Shown: piece by piece, positions 33,454-44,136 of the stretch | Position numbering within the stretch: the first letter of the stretch is position 1 | How the letters are laid out: each line of letters begins with the position of its first letter | DNA from: JACDCA01 sp040881785 | Lineage (GTDB): Bacteria > Acidobacteriota > Vicinamibacteria > Vicinamibacterales > 2-12-FULL-66-21 | Direction: 5' to 3' | Length of the DNA: 64,000 nucleotides | Assembly: GCA_040881785.1 (NCBI GenBank) | Contig: JBBECO010000199.1 | Span: 17,183 to 81,182 of the forward strand | Translations under genes and position numbers: made by a program | Notes under the pieces: model-generated | What the model was told of the DNA's origin: nothing | What the model saw: only the letters and a program-made list of their open reading frames with translations | The model's database searches: none

Positions 33454-34416
33454 TTACTGCTGGCGAAAGTACTCGATGACCCGGTCGAGGATCTCGTCGA
33501 GCTCGACGGTCGGCGTGTAGCCGGTCAGCGCCTGGATCTTCGCGATGTTCGGCACGCGGCGCGGCATGTCTTCGAACCCCGACTCGTACGCCTGATCGTA
33601 CGGGATGCGCACGATCTCGGAGCTGCTCTCCGTCATCGCCTTGATCTTCTCGGCGAGATCGTTGATCGAGATCTCGCGGCCGTTGCCGATGTTGAACACC
33701 TGGCCCACCGCGCGCGGCTCGTCGATCAGCGACACCAGCGCGCGTACGACGTCGCCGACGTACGTGAAGCTCCGCGACTGGGTGCCGTCACCGAAGACCG
33801 TGATCGGCTGCCCGGCCAGCGCCTGTCGTACGAAGTTCGGAATGACCATCCCGTACTGCCCGGTCTGACGCGGCCCGACGGTGTTGAAGAGCCGCACGAC
33901 GATGACCGGGAGCTTGCGTTCCTTCCAGTACGCGAGCGCCAGGAATTCGTCGATCAGCTTGCTGCAGGCATACGCCCAGCGGTGTTTCGAGCTCGGGCCG
34001 AGCACGAGGTCGGCGTCTTCGGAGAACGGCACGTTCGTGCTCTTGCCGTACACCTCCGAGGTCGAGGCGATCACGACCAGCTTCTTCTTCTTGTTCGCGA
34101 TCTTGAGGACGACCTCCGTGCCGTGCACGTTGGTCTCGATCGTGTGCACGGGCTGCTCGACGATGAGTTTGACCCCGACCGCCGCCGCGAGGTGCACGAC
34201 CACATCGGCGCGGTCGATGTGCTCGGCCAGCAGTGACTCGTTCTCGACGTCGTCGATGACGTAGTCGAAGCCCGCACGCCCCTTGAGATGCGCGATATTG
34301 TCGATGGATCCGGTCGAGAGGTTGTCGAGCACGAACACCTCGTCGCCGCGTTCCAGGAACGCCTCGGAGAGGTGGGAGCCCACGAACCCGGCTCCACCGG
34401 TAATCAACACGTGCAT
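33454..34416 (-). CDS. NAD-dependent nucleotide-sugar epimerase/dehydratase
   Basis: This 320-residue extended SDR has the NAD motif TGGAGFVGSHL (residue 6), DNLSTGS, the catalytic Ser in ASTSEVYGKS and the YxxxK pair YACSK (Tyr149, Lys153). The downstream motifs RLFNTVGPRQTGQYG and SFTYVGD match UDP-glucose 4-epimerases and UDP-glucuronate decarboxylases. The choice between the two cannot be made here. The ATG at 34416 gives the canonical N-terminus. It supplies activated sugars to the neighbouring transferases. Confidence 0.88.
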   Translation of the reverse strand: MHVLITGGAGFVGSHLSEAFLERGDEVFVLDNLSTGSIDNIAHLKGRAGFDYVIDDVENESLLAEHIDRADVVVHLAAAVGVKLIVEQPVHTIETNVHGTEVVLKIANKKKKLVVIASTSEVYGKSTNVPFSEDADLVLGPSSKHRWAYACSKLIDEFLALAYWKERKLPVIVVRLFNTVGPRQTGQYGMVIPNFVRQALAGQPITVFGDGTQSRSFTYVGDVVRALVSLIDEPRAVGQVFNIGNGREISINDLAEKIKAMTESSSEIVRIPYDQAYESGFEDMPRRVPNIAKIQALTGYTPTVELDEILDRVIEYFRQQ

Positions 34417-34420
34417 GACA

Positions 34421-36262
34421 TCAACCTGATCCGGCCACACGAGGGTGGCCCTTGTGAGCGAGCGCCAGCACGGCGTCGGCGGCCGCGGCGGCAGCCCGGC
34501 CGTTCCCCCGGTCGGCACGATCTCCGAGCACGGCCCGGCGTCGCTCGGCTAGCTGCTGGCGGAATTGCTCATCATACAGGATACGATTCAGGAGTGCCGT
34601 CACCTCCGCAGGATCCGGACTGCCGGCCAGCGCGCCCGCGTCGACGAACGGCGACAGGTTATTGGGCAGTCCGATCACGAGGGCGGGGATGTCGAAGACG
34701 GCCGCGTCGAGCGCCACGGTCGAGTTCACGGTGACGACGGCCCGCGCGATCGAGAGGAGGGCCGCGAGCGACAGCCCCGGCGGCGCGATCCTGATGCCCG
34801 GCCGATCGCGGAGGACGTCGGCGTAGGCGTCCGCCGTTTCGGCGGGATGGGGCTTGATCACGACGACGGCACCCGGTACCGCCGACGCGGCGTCCATGAA
34901 TCCGCCGAGCACGGCCCGGGCTTCCTTTTCCTTCGTGGTGATCAGCACCACGGCATCGCCTTCATGCAATTCGAGCTGGCGCCGGAACTGTCGGGTGTCC
35001 TCAGGTTCAAGGGCCTCGACGTCGCGACGCAGCTCGTCGAGCCGCGCGCTGCCGGTCACCTCCACGGCCTCGGCGGGGAAGTGCCCGCGCTCCCTGAGAT
35101 GCGAGGCCGCGTAGCGATCGAAGACGAGTGTGCGGGTCGGGCGAGGAAACGGAGGTGTCAGACCCGGCTCCATCTCGTCGGGCTCGTGCCGGTAGTTGAG
35201 CCAGTGCCGATAGATGAAACCGTGCTGCGCGCCAATCGAGGGGATGCTACGCCGTCTCGCCTCGAGCACGAGCGCCCGTCCCCATCCCCCGGCTTCCGCA
35301 TACGTCAGCACGGCAGCGGGCCGCAGCGCGTCGAGCGCCGCCGCCGCTTCATCCATGGCGCGGACCGACCATGGCCACTGGAGCCACGCCACCCCGGCGA
35401 GCTGCTCGCGGATCAGGGGCCAGCAATCGATGCCCTGGATGACGGCCGCGGCGCGCAGCGACGGTGCGTGCGTCAGCGTTCGAAAGTTGGCGTGGCGCCG
35501 GCGCCACACCGCCTGCGAAGCGCGCAGCGCGCCGGGCGGCGCGAACCGTTCCACCGGCGTGACCGAGCCGGGCTCGCTTCGCGACGGCGTGCGGCGCCGC
35601 GCCGTCCGGAAGTTCGTGGACGGGCCGACGCCGACCAGGCCGACGCGTTGTGCGCCGGCGCGCTGCTCGAGTGCGTCGAGGATCGGACCGATGTACGACT
35701 CGGCCGAGCCGTCATCGCCGCCCGCGCGCCAGAACGCCCGATGGATGAATGCCGCGACGGTGGTGTCGCCACGCGGCCCCGGCGTTCCGCGGTACCGGTC
35801 CGCGGCGAGCCGGGCGGAGAGTGTCAGCGCGCGCGCGCGCAGGTCGAGCCGCGCGAGGCGGGTCCACCACACGGCCGCAGAGATCCGCGCGTCGCCCCCG
35901 ATGCCATGCGACGCGGCCACGAGCGGACCGAGATGGCGGACGACTGGCGAGTCAGACGTGACCCGCATGTCGAGCGGACGCTCGCGCGCGACGAGCGTCT
36001 GGAGCGCGGCGAGTGCCCGATAGATGTCGAGGATGACCTGCTCCTTGTGCAGGTAGATCTCGGTGAACCACCAGAGCGAGTCGTCGCGGATCGTGAAGCG
36101 CGCGCGGAACGGGGCGCCGTCCACGGGCAGGTTCCGCAGTCCCTTGATCCAGCGGTAGGCGGCTTCGTGCGCCAGTTCCTCCGCCGCGGCGTCGAGGTAC
36201 GTCCGCAGCGCCACGCGGCGCGAGCCGGTCGACGTGCGGATGCGCACCTCGGCGTCGATCAT
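34421..36262 (-). CDS. Putative GT-B-fold surface glycan transferase, family unclear
   Basis: This 613-residue soluble protein has a C-terminal half (residues about 330-600) resembling CDP-glycerol or capsule-type GT-B proteins. Relevant stretches are IPSIGAQHGFIYRHWLNYRH, GSARLDELRRDVEAL, VVVIKPHPAETADAYADVL, and TVNSTVALDAAVFDIPALVIG for the donor site. The N-terminal 300 residues have no recognisable domain. It sits between the GT9 gene (ATGA overlap) and the epimerase gene (4 bp). A transferase role is inferred from fold and context, and the sugar is unknown. Confidence 0.6.
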   Translation of the reverse strand: MIDAEVRIRTSTGSRRVALRTYLDAAAEELAHEAAYRWIKGLRNLPVDGAPFRARFTIRDDSLWWFTEIYLHKEQVILDIYRALAALQTLVARERPLDMRVTSDSPVVRHLGPLVAASHGIGGDARISAAVWWTRLARLDLRARALTLSARLAADRYRGTPGPRGDTTVAAFIHRAFWRAGGDDGSAESYIGPILDALEQRAGAQRVGLVGVGPSTNFRTARRRTPSRSEPGSVTPVERFAPPGALRASQAVWRRRHANFRTLTHAPSLRAAAVIQGIDCWPLIREQLAGVAWLQWPWSVRAMDEAAAALDALRPAAVLTYAEAGGWGRALVLEARRRSIPSIGAQHGFIYRHWLNYRHEPDEMEPGLTPPFPRPTRTLVFDRYAASHLRERGHFPAEAVEVTGSARLDELRRDVEALEPEDTRQFRRQLELHEGDAVVLITTKEKEARAVLGGFMDAASAVPGAVVVIKPHPAETADAYADVLRDRPGIRIAPPGLSLAALLSIARAVVTVNSTVALDAAVFDIPALVIGLPNNLSPFVDAGALAGSPDPAEVTALLNRILYDEQFRQQLAERRRAVLGDRADRGNGRAAAAAADAVLALAHKGHPRVAGSG

Positions 36263-37443
36263 GCCGGCGCACTCACCGATCGCTCACCGCCCGCATCGAG
36301 AATTGAGACCGCGGCCTCGAAGACCCGGTCCGGCGTGACGAGCGCGAGGCAGTCGGGCATGTGACCGGTACACCGGGCGGGAGGCAGGCGGATGCGGTTG
36401 CACGGCGCGCACGGCAGGTCCACCCGGATGACGCGATCCTGCGGTCCGCGTGGCGCGTACCGCCGCGGATCGGACGGTCCGAAGACCGCGACGATCGGCG
36501 TCCCGACGGCCGCGGCCAGGTGCATCGGACCGGTATCGCCGGTGACCACCAGGTCGCAGCGCTCCAGGACGGCCGCGACCAGCAACAGGCTCGCGAGGCC
36601 CGAGACGTCCACGACCCGTTCGGCGGGCAGTGCGCGCTTGACGGCCTCGACGAGCGGAGCGTCGCCGGGTCCGCCCGTCAGCACGATCGTCGCGTCGCGC
36701 TGGTCGACGAGGTCCCGCGCCACCGCAGCGAAGCGCTGCGGGTCCCATTGCTTGACCGCACGACCGCCGGCGACGTGCATCGCAATCAGAGGACGTGTGC
36801 GGCCCGCGAGCCGCGCGGAGGCTTCCCGGCGTTGCGCCTCGGGGATCGCCAGCCGCGCCTCCCCGCCGCCGCTCGCCGGTGCGCCGAGGACCGCCTGCAC
36901 GAGGCGGCGGGCGTTGTCGACCGTATGGTCGGCCGGTTGGTACTCGAGCGCCTGGTCGAGCAGCGCGCCGCCGCCGGCGCTGCCGTAGCCCGCCGTCCAG
37001 CGCGCCCCGGCGAGCGCGAGCATCGCGTTGCTCCTGACGTCCGGCTCGAAATTGATCGCCATGTCGTAGCGGCGGCTGCGCCAGCCGAACGCCGTCCTGG
37101 CGAGCGCCTGCATGGTCGCGCCGTTGCCGTCCCGCGCGAGCCACGGCGCGTCCACCACGAGCACGCGGGAGACGGCGGGGATCGCCTGCGCGATGTCCGC
37201 GTTCCAGCTCCCCACGACGAGATCGATGTCTGCGTCGCGCGCCGCGGCGCGTACGTCGGCAATCGCCGGAAGCGCCATCAGCAGGTCGCCGATCCGTTCG
37301 AGCCGGAGCAGCAGGATCCGCGCCGGCGCGGCCGGCCGGCGCCGGCGCCTGAAGGGCCACGTCAGCGCGGCCAGCGCCGTGAGCGCCGCGTCGCCAGCCG
37401 AGACGAGCGCCCGCTCACGCGGATCGTAAATCTGTAGTGTCAA
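36259..37443 (-). CDS. GT9 (heptosyltransferase-like) glycosyltransferase
   Basis: This 394-residue protein has the GT9 opening ILLLRLERIGDLLMALPAI at residue 43. The donor-site core is VTGDTGPMHLAAAVGTPIVAVFG followed by PSDPRRYAP, and PCAPCN lies near the end. GT9 enzymes add heptose or related sugars to lipopolysaccharide core or similar glycans. The start is poorly defined. The TTG at 37443 is the only in-frame candidate near the repeat element upstream; the conserved domain needs only residue 40 onward. Confidence 0.87.
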   Translation of the reverse strand: MTLQIYDPRERALVSAGDAALTALAALTWPFRRRRRPAAPARILLLRLERIGDLLMALPAIADVRAAARDADIDLVVGSWNADIAQAIPAVSRVLVVDAPWLARDGNGATMQALARTAFGWRSRRYDMAINFEPDVRSNAMLALAGARWTAGYGSAGGGALLDQALEYQPADHTVDNARRLVQAVLGAPASGGGEARLAIPEAQRREASARLAGRTRPLIAMHVAGGRAVKQWDPQRFAAVARDLVDQRDATIVLTGGPGDAPLVEAVKRALPAERVVDVSGLASLLLVAAVLERCDLVVTGDTGPMHLAAAVGTPIVAVFGPSDPRRYAPRGPQDRVIRVDLPCAPCNRIRLPPARCTGHMPDCLALVTPDRVFEAAVSILDAGGERSVSAPA

Positions 37444-37457
37444 AACATGAGTGTCCG

Positions 37458-37588
37458 TAGTCGGTAATCGGTACTCGGTAGTTCGGTGTGCGCCAATCGA
37501 TGCTTATGGGGGCTGCGGCCAGCCTCAAACCCCCAGCATCAAGTATCGAACCTCGAATACCGGGTACACCGAACACCGAGCACCGAGC
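37458..37588. repeat. Composite inverted array of TCGGTNN 7-bp units
   Basis: On the plus strand, TAGTCGG, TAATCGG, TACTCGG and TAGTTCGG follow one another (37458-37486). After an inner hairpin (GGCTG 37511-37515 / CAGCC 37520-37524, with flanking G5 and C5 runs), the complementary units ACCGAAC, ACCGAGC and ACCGAGC occupy 37568-37588. They end 1 bp before the stop of the downstream large membrane protein (37590). The element fills the gap between that gene and the GT9 gene. Confidence 0.75.
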
Positions 37589-37589
37589 G

Positions 37590-40097
37590 CTATTTTATCG
37601 TCACGCGATCGAGCATGACGCCGAGGTCGCGGTCATCCGGGGAGCCCAGGACCTTCGCCGGGTTCCACATGGTCGTGACCAGTCGAAGCTCCACGGGCTC
37701 GCTGGCCGCGGCGGCGCGAGCGGCCAGCTCCGGCGGCACGGCGAGCGTGTAGGGACGGACGTCGCCGTCCACCTCGATGCGGCCCAGTAACTGGTTGTGC
37801 AGGAAGACCTGCACCATCGCCGGCGGCGCAGCCGGAGGCCGCCCGCCATCACCCATCACGAGTGTCACCTCCCGCGCTCCCGCCGGCATCGTCGTCACCG
37901 TGACCGCCGAGGCCGCGCCGGTCCACCGGAACGTGCGACCCTCGGACGCTTCCTTTGCCCGGAACCTGACGACGTGCAGGTCGTCCTTCGTGCCGACATC
38001 GAGATCGAACCACATGTCGCTGCGCGGCACGGGCGGGGTGAATTCGTAGACGCCGTACTGGAACTCCTTCTGCCGAACCGCGCGCGGAAAGGCGTTCAAC
38101 GCCGATTGGTACTCCGGCACCTGATATTGATCGCTCCAGATCGCGCGGACGCCATAGCTGTGGGAGAGCAGGTCGGTGCCCCCGCCGCCCAGGAAGAGCA
38201 CACGGTCGTACCGGGTCTCCGCCCAGGCGATGAAGGCCGCGAACGTGGCCTTGTCCGGCCTGGCGGAGTCGAGGACCAGGACGTTGCGCGCGTAGATGTA
38301 GGCGAGGGGAAGACCGAACACGTGCGTATCGCCGCCGGCGTCCCGCGATTCGACGATCACCAGATCGCGATCGCCGAACTGCGCCGCGAGCGCCTCGATT
38401 CTCGGGATGAGGCCCGCGTATTCGATGTGGTCGGCGACCGGCGCGCTGGCGCGGACGTAATGCACCGCGAGCAGCGCGAGGAACACGCCGCCGATCAGCG
38501 GACGGACCACTCGCGCGCGCCACCCGACGCCGCCCCCACCGACCGCCGCGGCTGCCGCCAGCAGCATCGTCCCGGGAAGGATCACCGCGAGGAAGCGCCG
38601 GGCCGTCCAGAAGTGCTCCGGCACGATACGAAGCTTGTAAAACGTGAAGAATCCGAACACGGCGATCAGGACGAAGAACACGGGCGACCGCCAGAACGCC
38701 CGCTTCGCAAAGAGGGCGTATCCGATCAACGCCGCCAGCACGGCCGGCACGGTTACGTAGAAGTTCGCGAAGGTCCTGAAGGCGTAGGCGTCGTAATCGG
38801 TGAGCCGCCCGGACGGGTGTCGCAGCAGCAGCGCGTACCCCGCGGCGATCGCGACGATCATCGCGATGGCGATCGGCGCAACGTTCGTGATCGTCTGGCG
38901 GATCGCCGGACGGCGTGACGTGGCGGCGAGCAGCAGCCCCGCCGTCACAGCCACCAGGACGAGCGCGGCGTGCTGCCACAGCGGCATGTTGCCGATGAAG
39001 TCGAGCGGCCGGTACATGTACGCCTCGAGCGGTCCCGCCAGGTAGAACGCTGCGGGAATAGACACCGCCAGCCACCCGGCGACGGTCTCCCACCGGAGGC
39101 GCTGTCCTGCGAACAGGCCGAGGGTCAGTCCCCCGGCGACGGCGGCGATCACGAGCACCGCGTCGAATCGCAGGAACAGGAGCAATCCGACCAGGATGCC
39201 GGCGACGGGCGCGAAGAAACGATCCCCGCCCGCGTGCGACCGTGCGAGCGCCAGCACCGCGGCGAACGTGAAGGCCTGCATCATCACTTCCGAGTTCGGA
39301 TAGCGGGCAAACCAGACCTGGATGACGTTCAAGGCCAGCAGCGCCGCGCCGGCCGCCGCGGCGGTCTGGCCGAACAGGTACCGTCCGGCGAAAAAGACGG
39401 CCACAACACCCAGCATCGCCAGCACGGGCGTCGTCCGGCGCACGCCGGTCAGGCCATCGATGCCGTACCCGACGGCCAGCGCAGCAGGAAACAGATGGGG
39501 AAACTGGCCGACGACGGTGCCGGCGTCCGGATCCTTGATGAAGAACCCCATGAAGCGGCTGCCGTAGTAATCGGTGCGCGGCTGCCCGTCCGGGCGCGCG
39601 TGCCGCGGGTAGAAGAGGTCGCGGTAGGGCGCCGGCACAGCGGCCACGACAGGATCGCGGACGACGTACGCGCCGCGTTGCGCGATCTGCACCCCCTCGT
39701 TCACATAGGTGCCGGGGTCCTTGCCCGCGATGATGTACTCGGCGCCGGGGAAGAAGCGGATGAGGCAGAGTGCCACGAGCGCCAGCGGGACGAGGACCGC
39801 CAGGCGGGGCCGCGGCGCCGCCGCGAACCGCAGTCGCGAGCGCCAGAGGACGACAGGCACCGCGGCGATCAGCACCTGCGCGGCGATCAGGTATTCGAAC
39901 CGGTACCGTCCGATCGAGGTGAGCGCCACGACGATGATCAGGGCGGTCGCGAGACTGAGGATGACCTGCCAGAAGACGCGTTCCCCGGCGTCGAGCGCTT
40001 CCCGCTGCTCGCGGTCCATGATCGGCGCGCGATAGAGGGCCGCACCCGGCAGCCATCCCACGATGAGCAGAGCCGCGAGCTGCAGCGGAACCGGCAT
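37590..40097 (-). CDS. Large GT39/PMT-like membrane protein
   Basis: This protein of about 835 residues has roughly 12 hydrophobic segments in its first 560 residues. A loop reads IIAGKDPGTYVNEGVQIA, where the conserved acidic pair of GT39 enzymes is expected, and FARYPNSEVMMQAFTFA follows. A large soluble C-terminal part (residues about 570-835) includes a Rossmann-like stretch and a terminal beta-sandwich-like segment (FRWTGAASAVTVTTMPAG). The ATG at 40097 is preferred over upstream in-frame codons that overlap the aminotransferase gene. It probably acts on lipid-linked sugars; the acceptor is unknown. Confidence 0.7.
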   Translation of the reverse strand: MPVPLQLAALLIVGWLPGAALYRAPIMDREQREALDAGERVFWQVILSLATALIIVVALTSIGRYRFEYLIAAQVLIAAVPVVLWRSRLRFAAAPRPRLAVLVPLALVALCLIRFFPGAEYIIAGKDPGTYVNEGVQIAQRGAYVVRDPVVAAVPAPYRDLFYPRHARPDGQPRTDYYGSRFMGFFIKDPDAGTVVGQFPHLFPAALAVGYGIDGLTGVRRTTPVLAMLGVVAVFFAGRYLFGQTAAAAGAALLALNVIQVWFARYPNSEVMMQAFTFAAVLALARSHAGGDRFFAPVAGILVGLLLFLRFDAVLVIAAVAGGLTLGLFAGQRLRWETVAGWLAVSIPAAFYLAGPLEAYMYRPLDFIGNMPLWQHAALVLVAVTAGLLLAATSRRPAIRQTITNVAPIAIAMIVAIAAGYALLLRHPSGRLTDYDAYAFRTFANFYVTVPAVLAALIGYALFAKRAFWRSPVFFVLIAVFGFFTFYKLRIVPEHFWTARRFLAVILPGTMLLAAAAAVGGGGVGWRARVVRPLIGGVFLALLAVHYVRASAPVADHIEYAGLIPRIEALAAQFGDRDLVIVESRDAGGDTHVFGLPLAYIYARNVLVLDSARPDKATFAAFIAWAETRYDRVLFLGGGGTDLLSHSYGVRAIWSDQYQVPEYQSALNAFPRAVRQKEFQYGVYEFTPPVPRSDMWFDLDVGTKDDLHVVRFRAKEASEGRTFRWTGAASAVTVTTMPAGAREVTLVMGDGGRPPAAPPAMVQVFLHNQLLGRIEVDGDVRPYTLAVPPELAARAAAASEPVELRLVTTMWNPAKVLGSPDDRDLGVMLDRVTIK

Positions 40098-40102
40098 GTC
40101 GG

Positions 40103-41178
<1,076 letters not shown>

Positions 41179-41182
<4 letters not shown>

Positions 41183-42186
41183 GACGGGTCCTCGAGGTAC
41201 TTCGGCAGATGCGCGCGGTAGTACTCGATCGTTCGGCGGAAGCCCTCGCGGAGCGGCACCTGCGCGTGCCAGCCGACCGTCCTCTGGAATTTGGTCGAAT
41301 CGGAATAGAAGCTGCCGATGTCGATGGCCTTCTTGTCCGCGGGCCACTCCACGAAGCGGACGCTGCCGGATCCAGCCGTCTGGATCAGGAGCTGCACGAG
41401 CTCGCGATGGCTGATCGGTTCGGTCCCGCCGACATTGAAGACGTCGCCGTTGACGGCGTCGCTCGCCCCGGCGCGCAGGAACGCGTCCACGACATCGTCC
41501 ACGAAGACGAAGTCGCGGAGCTGCGAGCCGTCTCCGTACACCTGGATCTCCCTGCCCTCGACCGCGAGTCGGATGAACCAGCCGATGAACCCCTGGCGGT
41601 TGTGCTTCATCAGCTGGCGGGGCCCATAGACGTTGGTGAGGCGCAGCGAGCAGGCGCGCACACCAAAGACGTTGTTGTACACCAGGTGGTAATACTCGCC
41701 CGCGGCCTTGTTGATGCCGTTGATGTCGGCCGGCCGCACCAGATGGCTCTCATCGACCGGCAGCGTGGCCGGCTTCCCGTAGACCTGCCGCGTGCCCGCG
41801 TACACGACTTTGGTGGCCGGATTGTGCCGCCGGCACGCCTCGAGCAGCGTCAGCTGCGCCCGGCAGTTGATCTCGAGGTCCGTGTCGGGGTCGCGCATGC
41901 TGTCGATGTGACTCACCTGGCCGGCGAGGTTGAAAATCACCTCGCGATCGCGAACGAGGTGATTCATCGTGCTCTGCTGCCGGACGTCGGCGACGTTGAC
42001 GCGCAGACGGTCCTCGATCCCGGCGATGTTGAACAGGTGGCCGCCGTAGTCGGGGATCAGGGAATCCACGAGCAGCACGTCGGCATCCAGATCGACCAAC
42101 GCGCGCGCGAGGTTGCTCCCGATGAACCCCAACCCGCCCGTGATCAGGATGCGCCTGCCGCGATAGAAGTCGTAAGGGGCGTTCAA
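41179..42186 (-). CDS. NAD-dependent epimerase/dehydratase-like protein lacking the catalytic Tyr
   Basis: This protein of about 335 residues is an extended SDR with ILITGGLGFIGSNLARAL (residue 13), VYAGTRQVYGKP, RLTNVYGPRQLMKHNRQ and FVFVDDVVDAFL. In place of YxxxK it has NGINK (Asn156, Lys160), so the catalytic tyrosine is missing. I recall a conserved group of epimerase-like proteins with this GTRQVYG...NGINK pairing, so it is probably a genuine subfamily and not decay. The start is likely TTG at 42186; no ATG or GTG lies before the NAD motif. It overlaps the aminotransferase gene by 4 bp. Confidence 0.8.
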
Positions 42187-42199
42187 GTAAGCCGTATTG

Positions 42200-43429
42200 T
42201 TAGCGGCGCGTGGACGTGAAGGCAAGGGCGTGCTGATACGCCGCCTCGAACTGGCGGGCGGTCTGCGCCCAGCCGAACTGGCGTTCGACCAGTACCCGCG
42301 CGGCGGCGCCGATCCGCTCGCGCCCCTCCGGATCCGCGCCAAGCCGCCGGATGGCCGCCGCGAGGGCGGCGACGTCGCGCTCGGCCACCACCGCGGCGGT
42401 GACGTCGTCTTCGACGATGGCGCCGATGCCGCCGGCATCCGTCGTCACCAGCGGCGTGCCGCTGGCGAGCGCCTCCATGACGACATTCGGCAGGCCGTCG
42501 ACGTTGCCCGAGTCGTCACGCACCGATGGCGTCACGATGATGTCGGCTGCCGAGAACAGGTCCGCGACCTCGTCCTGCGCGCGGTTGCCCAGAAAGCGGA
42601 CCCGGTCGAGGACGCCCCGGCCGCGCGCGCGCTGCTCGAGCTCCCCGCGCAGCGAACCGTCGCCTGCCAGGGCGAGGCGTGCCCCTGGAAGGTCCGCGAG
42701 CGCGTCGATGAGGTACTCGAAGCCCTTCTTTCGCACGAGGCGTCCGGCCGCCGCGATCAGCAGCGTGCGGCCCTCAGCCCCGAGCTGCTCGCGACGCGCG
42801 AGTCGAGCTTCAGGGTCGGGCCCGAACCGTCCCGTATCGACGCCGTAGGGGACGACGCCGGTGCGGTCCGGGTCTGCGCCCATCGCGATCGCCCGCACCG
42901 CGAGATCGGCGCTGCACGCCGTGACGAAGCCGGCCCTGCGAAAGGCCGCACGCGCGGCCACACGCGCGGCCCAGACACGTTCGGCCACGAACAGGTCCGA
43001 ACCGTGGAGGCTGATCACGAGCGGCAGGCCAGGTGCCGCCATCGCGGCGGTCACCCCACCGGGCACGACCCAGTGGCCGTGAATGAGGGACGCGTTGAAC
43101 GTCCGCGCGACCCGGCGAGCCGTCCACCAGCCGGCGGCCAGCGCGAACGGCACCGCGGCGTAGGCCGCGCCGCGCACGCGCACGTCGGCATGCATGGATT
43201 CGGCATAGCCGAAGACGTTCAGCGACCGGAGCGGCGCGTACTTGTAGAAGTGAAAGTGCACACCCCGATCGACGCGGGGCCGGTCGATCGCCGGGTGCCA
43301 CGGGGCGACGACGTGGACTTCGTGTCCGCGCGCGGCGACCGACGTGGCGATCGGCTCCATGAACGTCCCGACGCTGTCCCCCGGGAAGCGGGGATATGAC
43401 GAGGTCACCATGACGACGACGAGCGACAC
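42200..43429 (-). CDS. GT4-type glycosyltransferase
   Basis: This GT-B protein of about 409 residues has VTSSYPRFPGDSVGTF at the N-terminus and LIHGHWVVPGG in the acceptor domain. The donor domain has AAGRLVRKKGFEYLIDALAD, LAGDGSLRGELEQRA, and GLPNVVMEALASGTPLVTT for the E-x7-E site. The GTG at 43429 lies 3 bp after the stop of the GT2 gene; an ATG six codons later also fits. It probably adds a sugar to the growing glycan in the cytosol. Confidence 0.88.
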   Translation of the reverse strand: MSLVVVMVTSSYPRFPGDSVGTFMEPIATSVAARGHEVHVVAPWHPAIDRPRVDRGVHFHFYKYAPLRSLNVFGYAESMHADVRVRGAAYAAVPFALAAGWWTARRVARTFNASLIHGHWVVPGGVTAAMAAPGLPLVISLHGSDLFVAERVWAARVAARAAFRRAGFVTACSADLAVRAIAMGADPDRTGVVPYGVDTGRFGPDPEARLARREQLGAEGRTLLIAAAGRLVRKKGFEYLIDALADLPGARLALAGDGSLRGELEQRARGRGVLDRVRFLGNRAQDEVADLFSAADIIVTPSVRDDSGNVDGLPNVVMEALASGTPLVTTDAGGIGAIVEDDVTAAVVAERDVAALAAAIRRLGADPEGRERIGAAARVLVERQFGWAQTARQFEAAYQHALAFTSTRR

Positions 43430-43431
43430 GG

Positions 43432-44136
43432 TCAGCCTCGCCGCCGCAGCCGCAGCCGCCACGGTGTGATCAGCGATTCCATCAGCACGGCGCGCGAGAC
43501 CTTCGACACCCCCTGGCGCCGCTCGACGAAGATGATCGGCACCTCGCCGATGCGGCTGCCGTTCTGCGCCGCGCGGTAGAGCATCTCCACGAGAAACGCG
43601 TAGCCCGCCGACGCGACACGCTCGAGCGGAATCCGGGCGAGCGCCTCCCGGCGCCAGCAGCGGAAACCGCCGGTGCAGTCGGCCGGCGCCAGCCCGGTCA
43701 CGAATTTGATGTAGCGGTTCGCGAACGTGCTCAGGAAGATCCGGTGCAGCGGCCAGTTCACGACGCTCACGCCATGGAGGTAGCGCGAGCCGAGCACCAG
43801 GTCGTGGTCGGCGGCCGCCGCCGTCAGCGCGGGGAGGTAGGCGGGGTCGTGCGAGAGATCCGCGTCCATCTGGAGAATGAGCTCGGCATCGGTTTCGAGC
43901 GCGCGCCGCAAGCCATCGACATACGACCGGCCGAGCCCGCGCGGCCCCGTGCGGTGCAGAACCTCGATGCGGCCGGGATGCGCGGCGGCCAGGGCGTCGG
44001 CCACCGCGCCCGTGCCGTCGGGCGAATGGTCGTCCACCACGAGCATCCGGAAGCCGTCGTGCGCCAGCACGCCGCGCACCAGCAGCGGCAGGTTCTCACG
44101 CTCGTTGTAGGTCGGGACGACGACGAGCGCGTTCAT
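43432..44136 (-). CDS. Polyprenol monophosphomannose synthase-like GT2 glycosyltransferase
   Basis: This 234-residue DPM1-type protein has NALVVVPTYNERENLPLLV, VVDDHSPDGTG, QMDADLSHDP (metal-binding DxD), GSRYLHG, CTGGFRCWRREAL, and FVERRQGVSKVS near the end. It would charge polyprenyl phosphate with mannose or a related sugar. The ATG at 44136 overlaps the upstream stop (ATGA). Directly upstream on the operon is a GT39-like transferase that could use the product. Confidence 0.9.
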   Translation of the reverse strand: MNALVVVPTYNERENLPLLVRGVLAHDGFRMLVVDDHSPDGTGAVADALAAAHPGRIEVLHRTGPRGLGRSYVDGLRRALETDAELILQMDADLSHDPAYLPALTAAAADHDLVLGSRYLHGVSVVNWPLHRIFLSTFANRYIKFVTGLAPADCTGGFRCWRREALARIPLERVASAGYAFLVEMLYRAAQNGSRIGEVPIIFVERRQGVSKVSRAVLMESLITPWRLRLRRRG

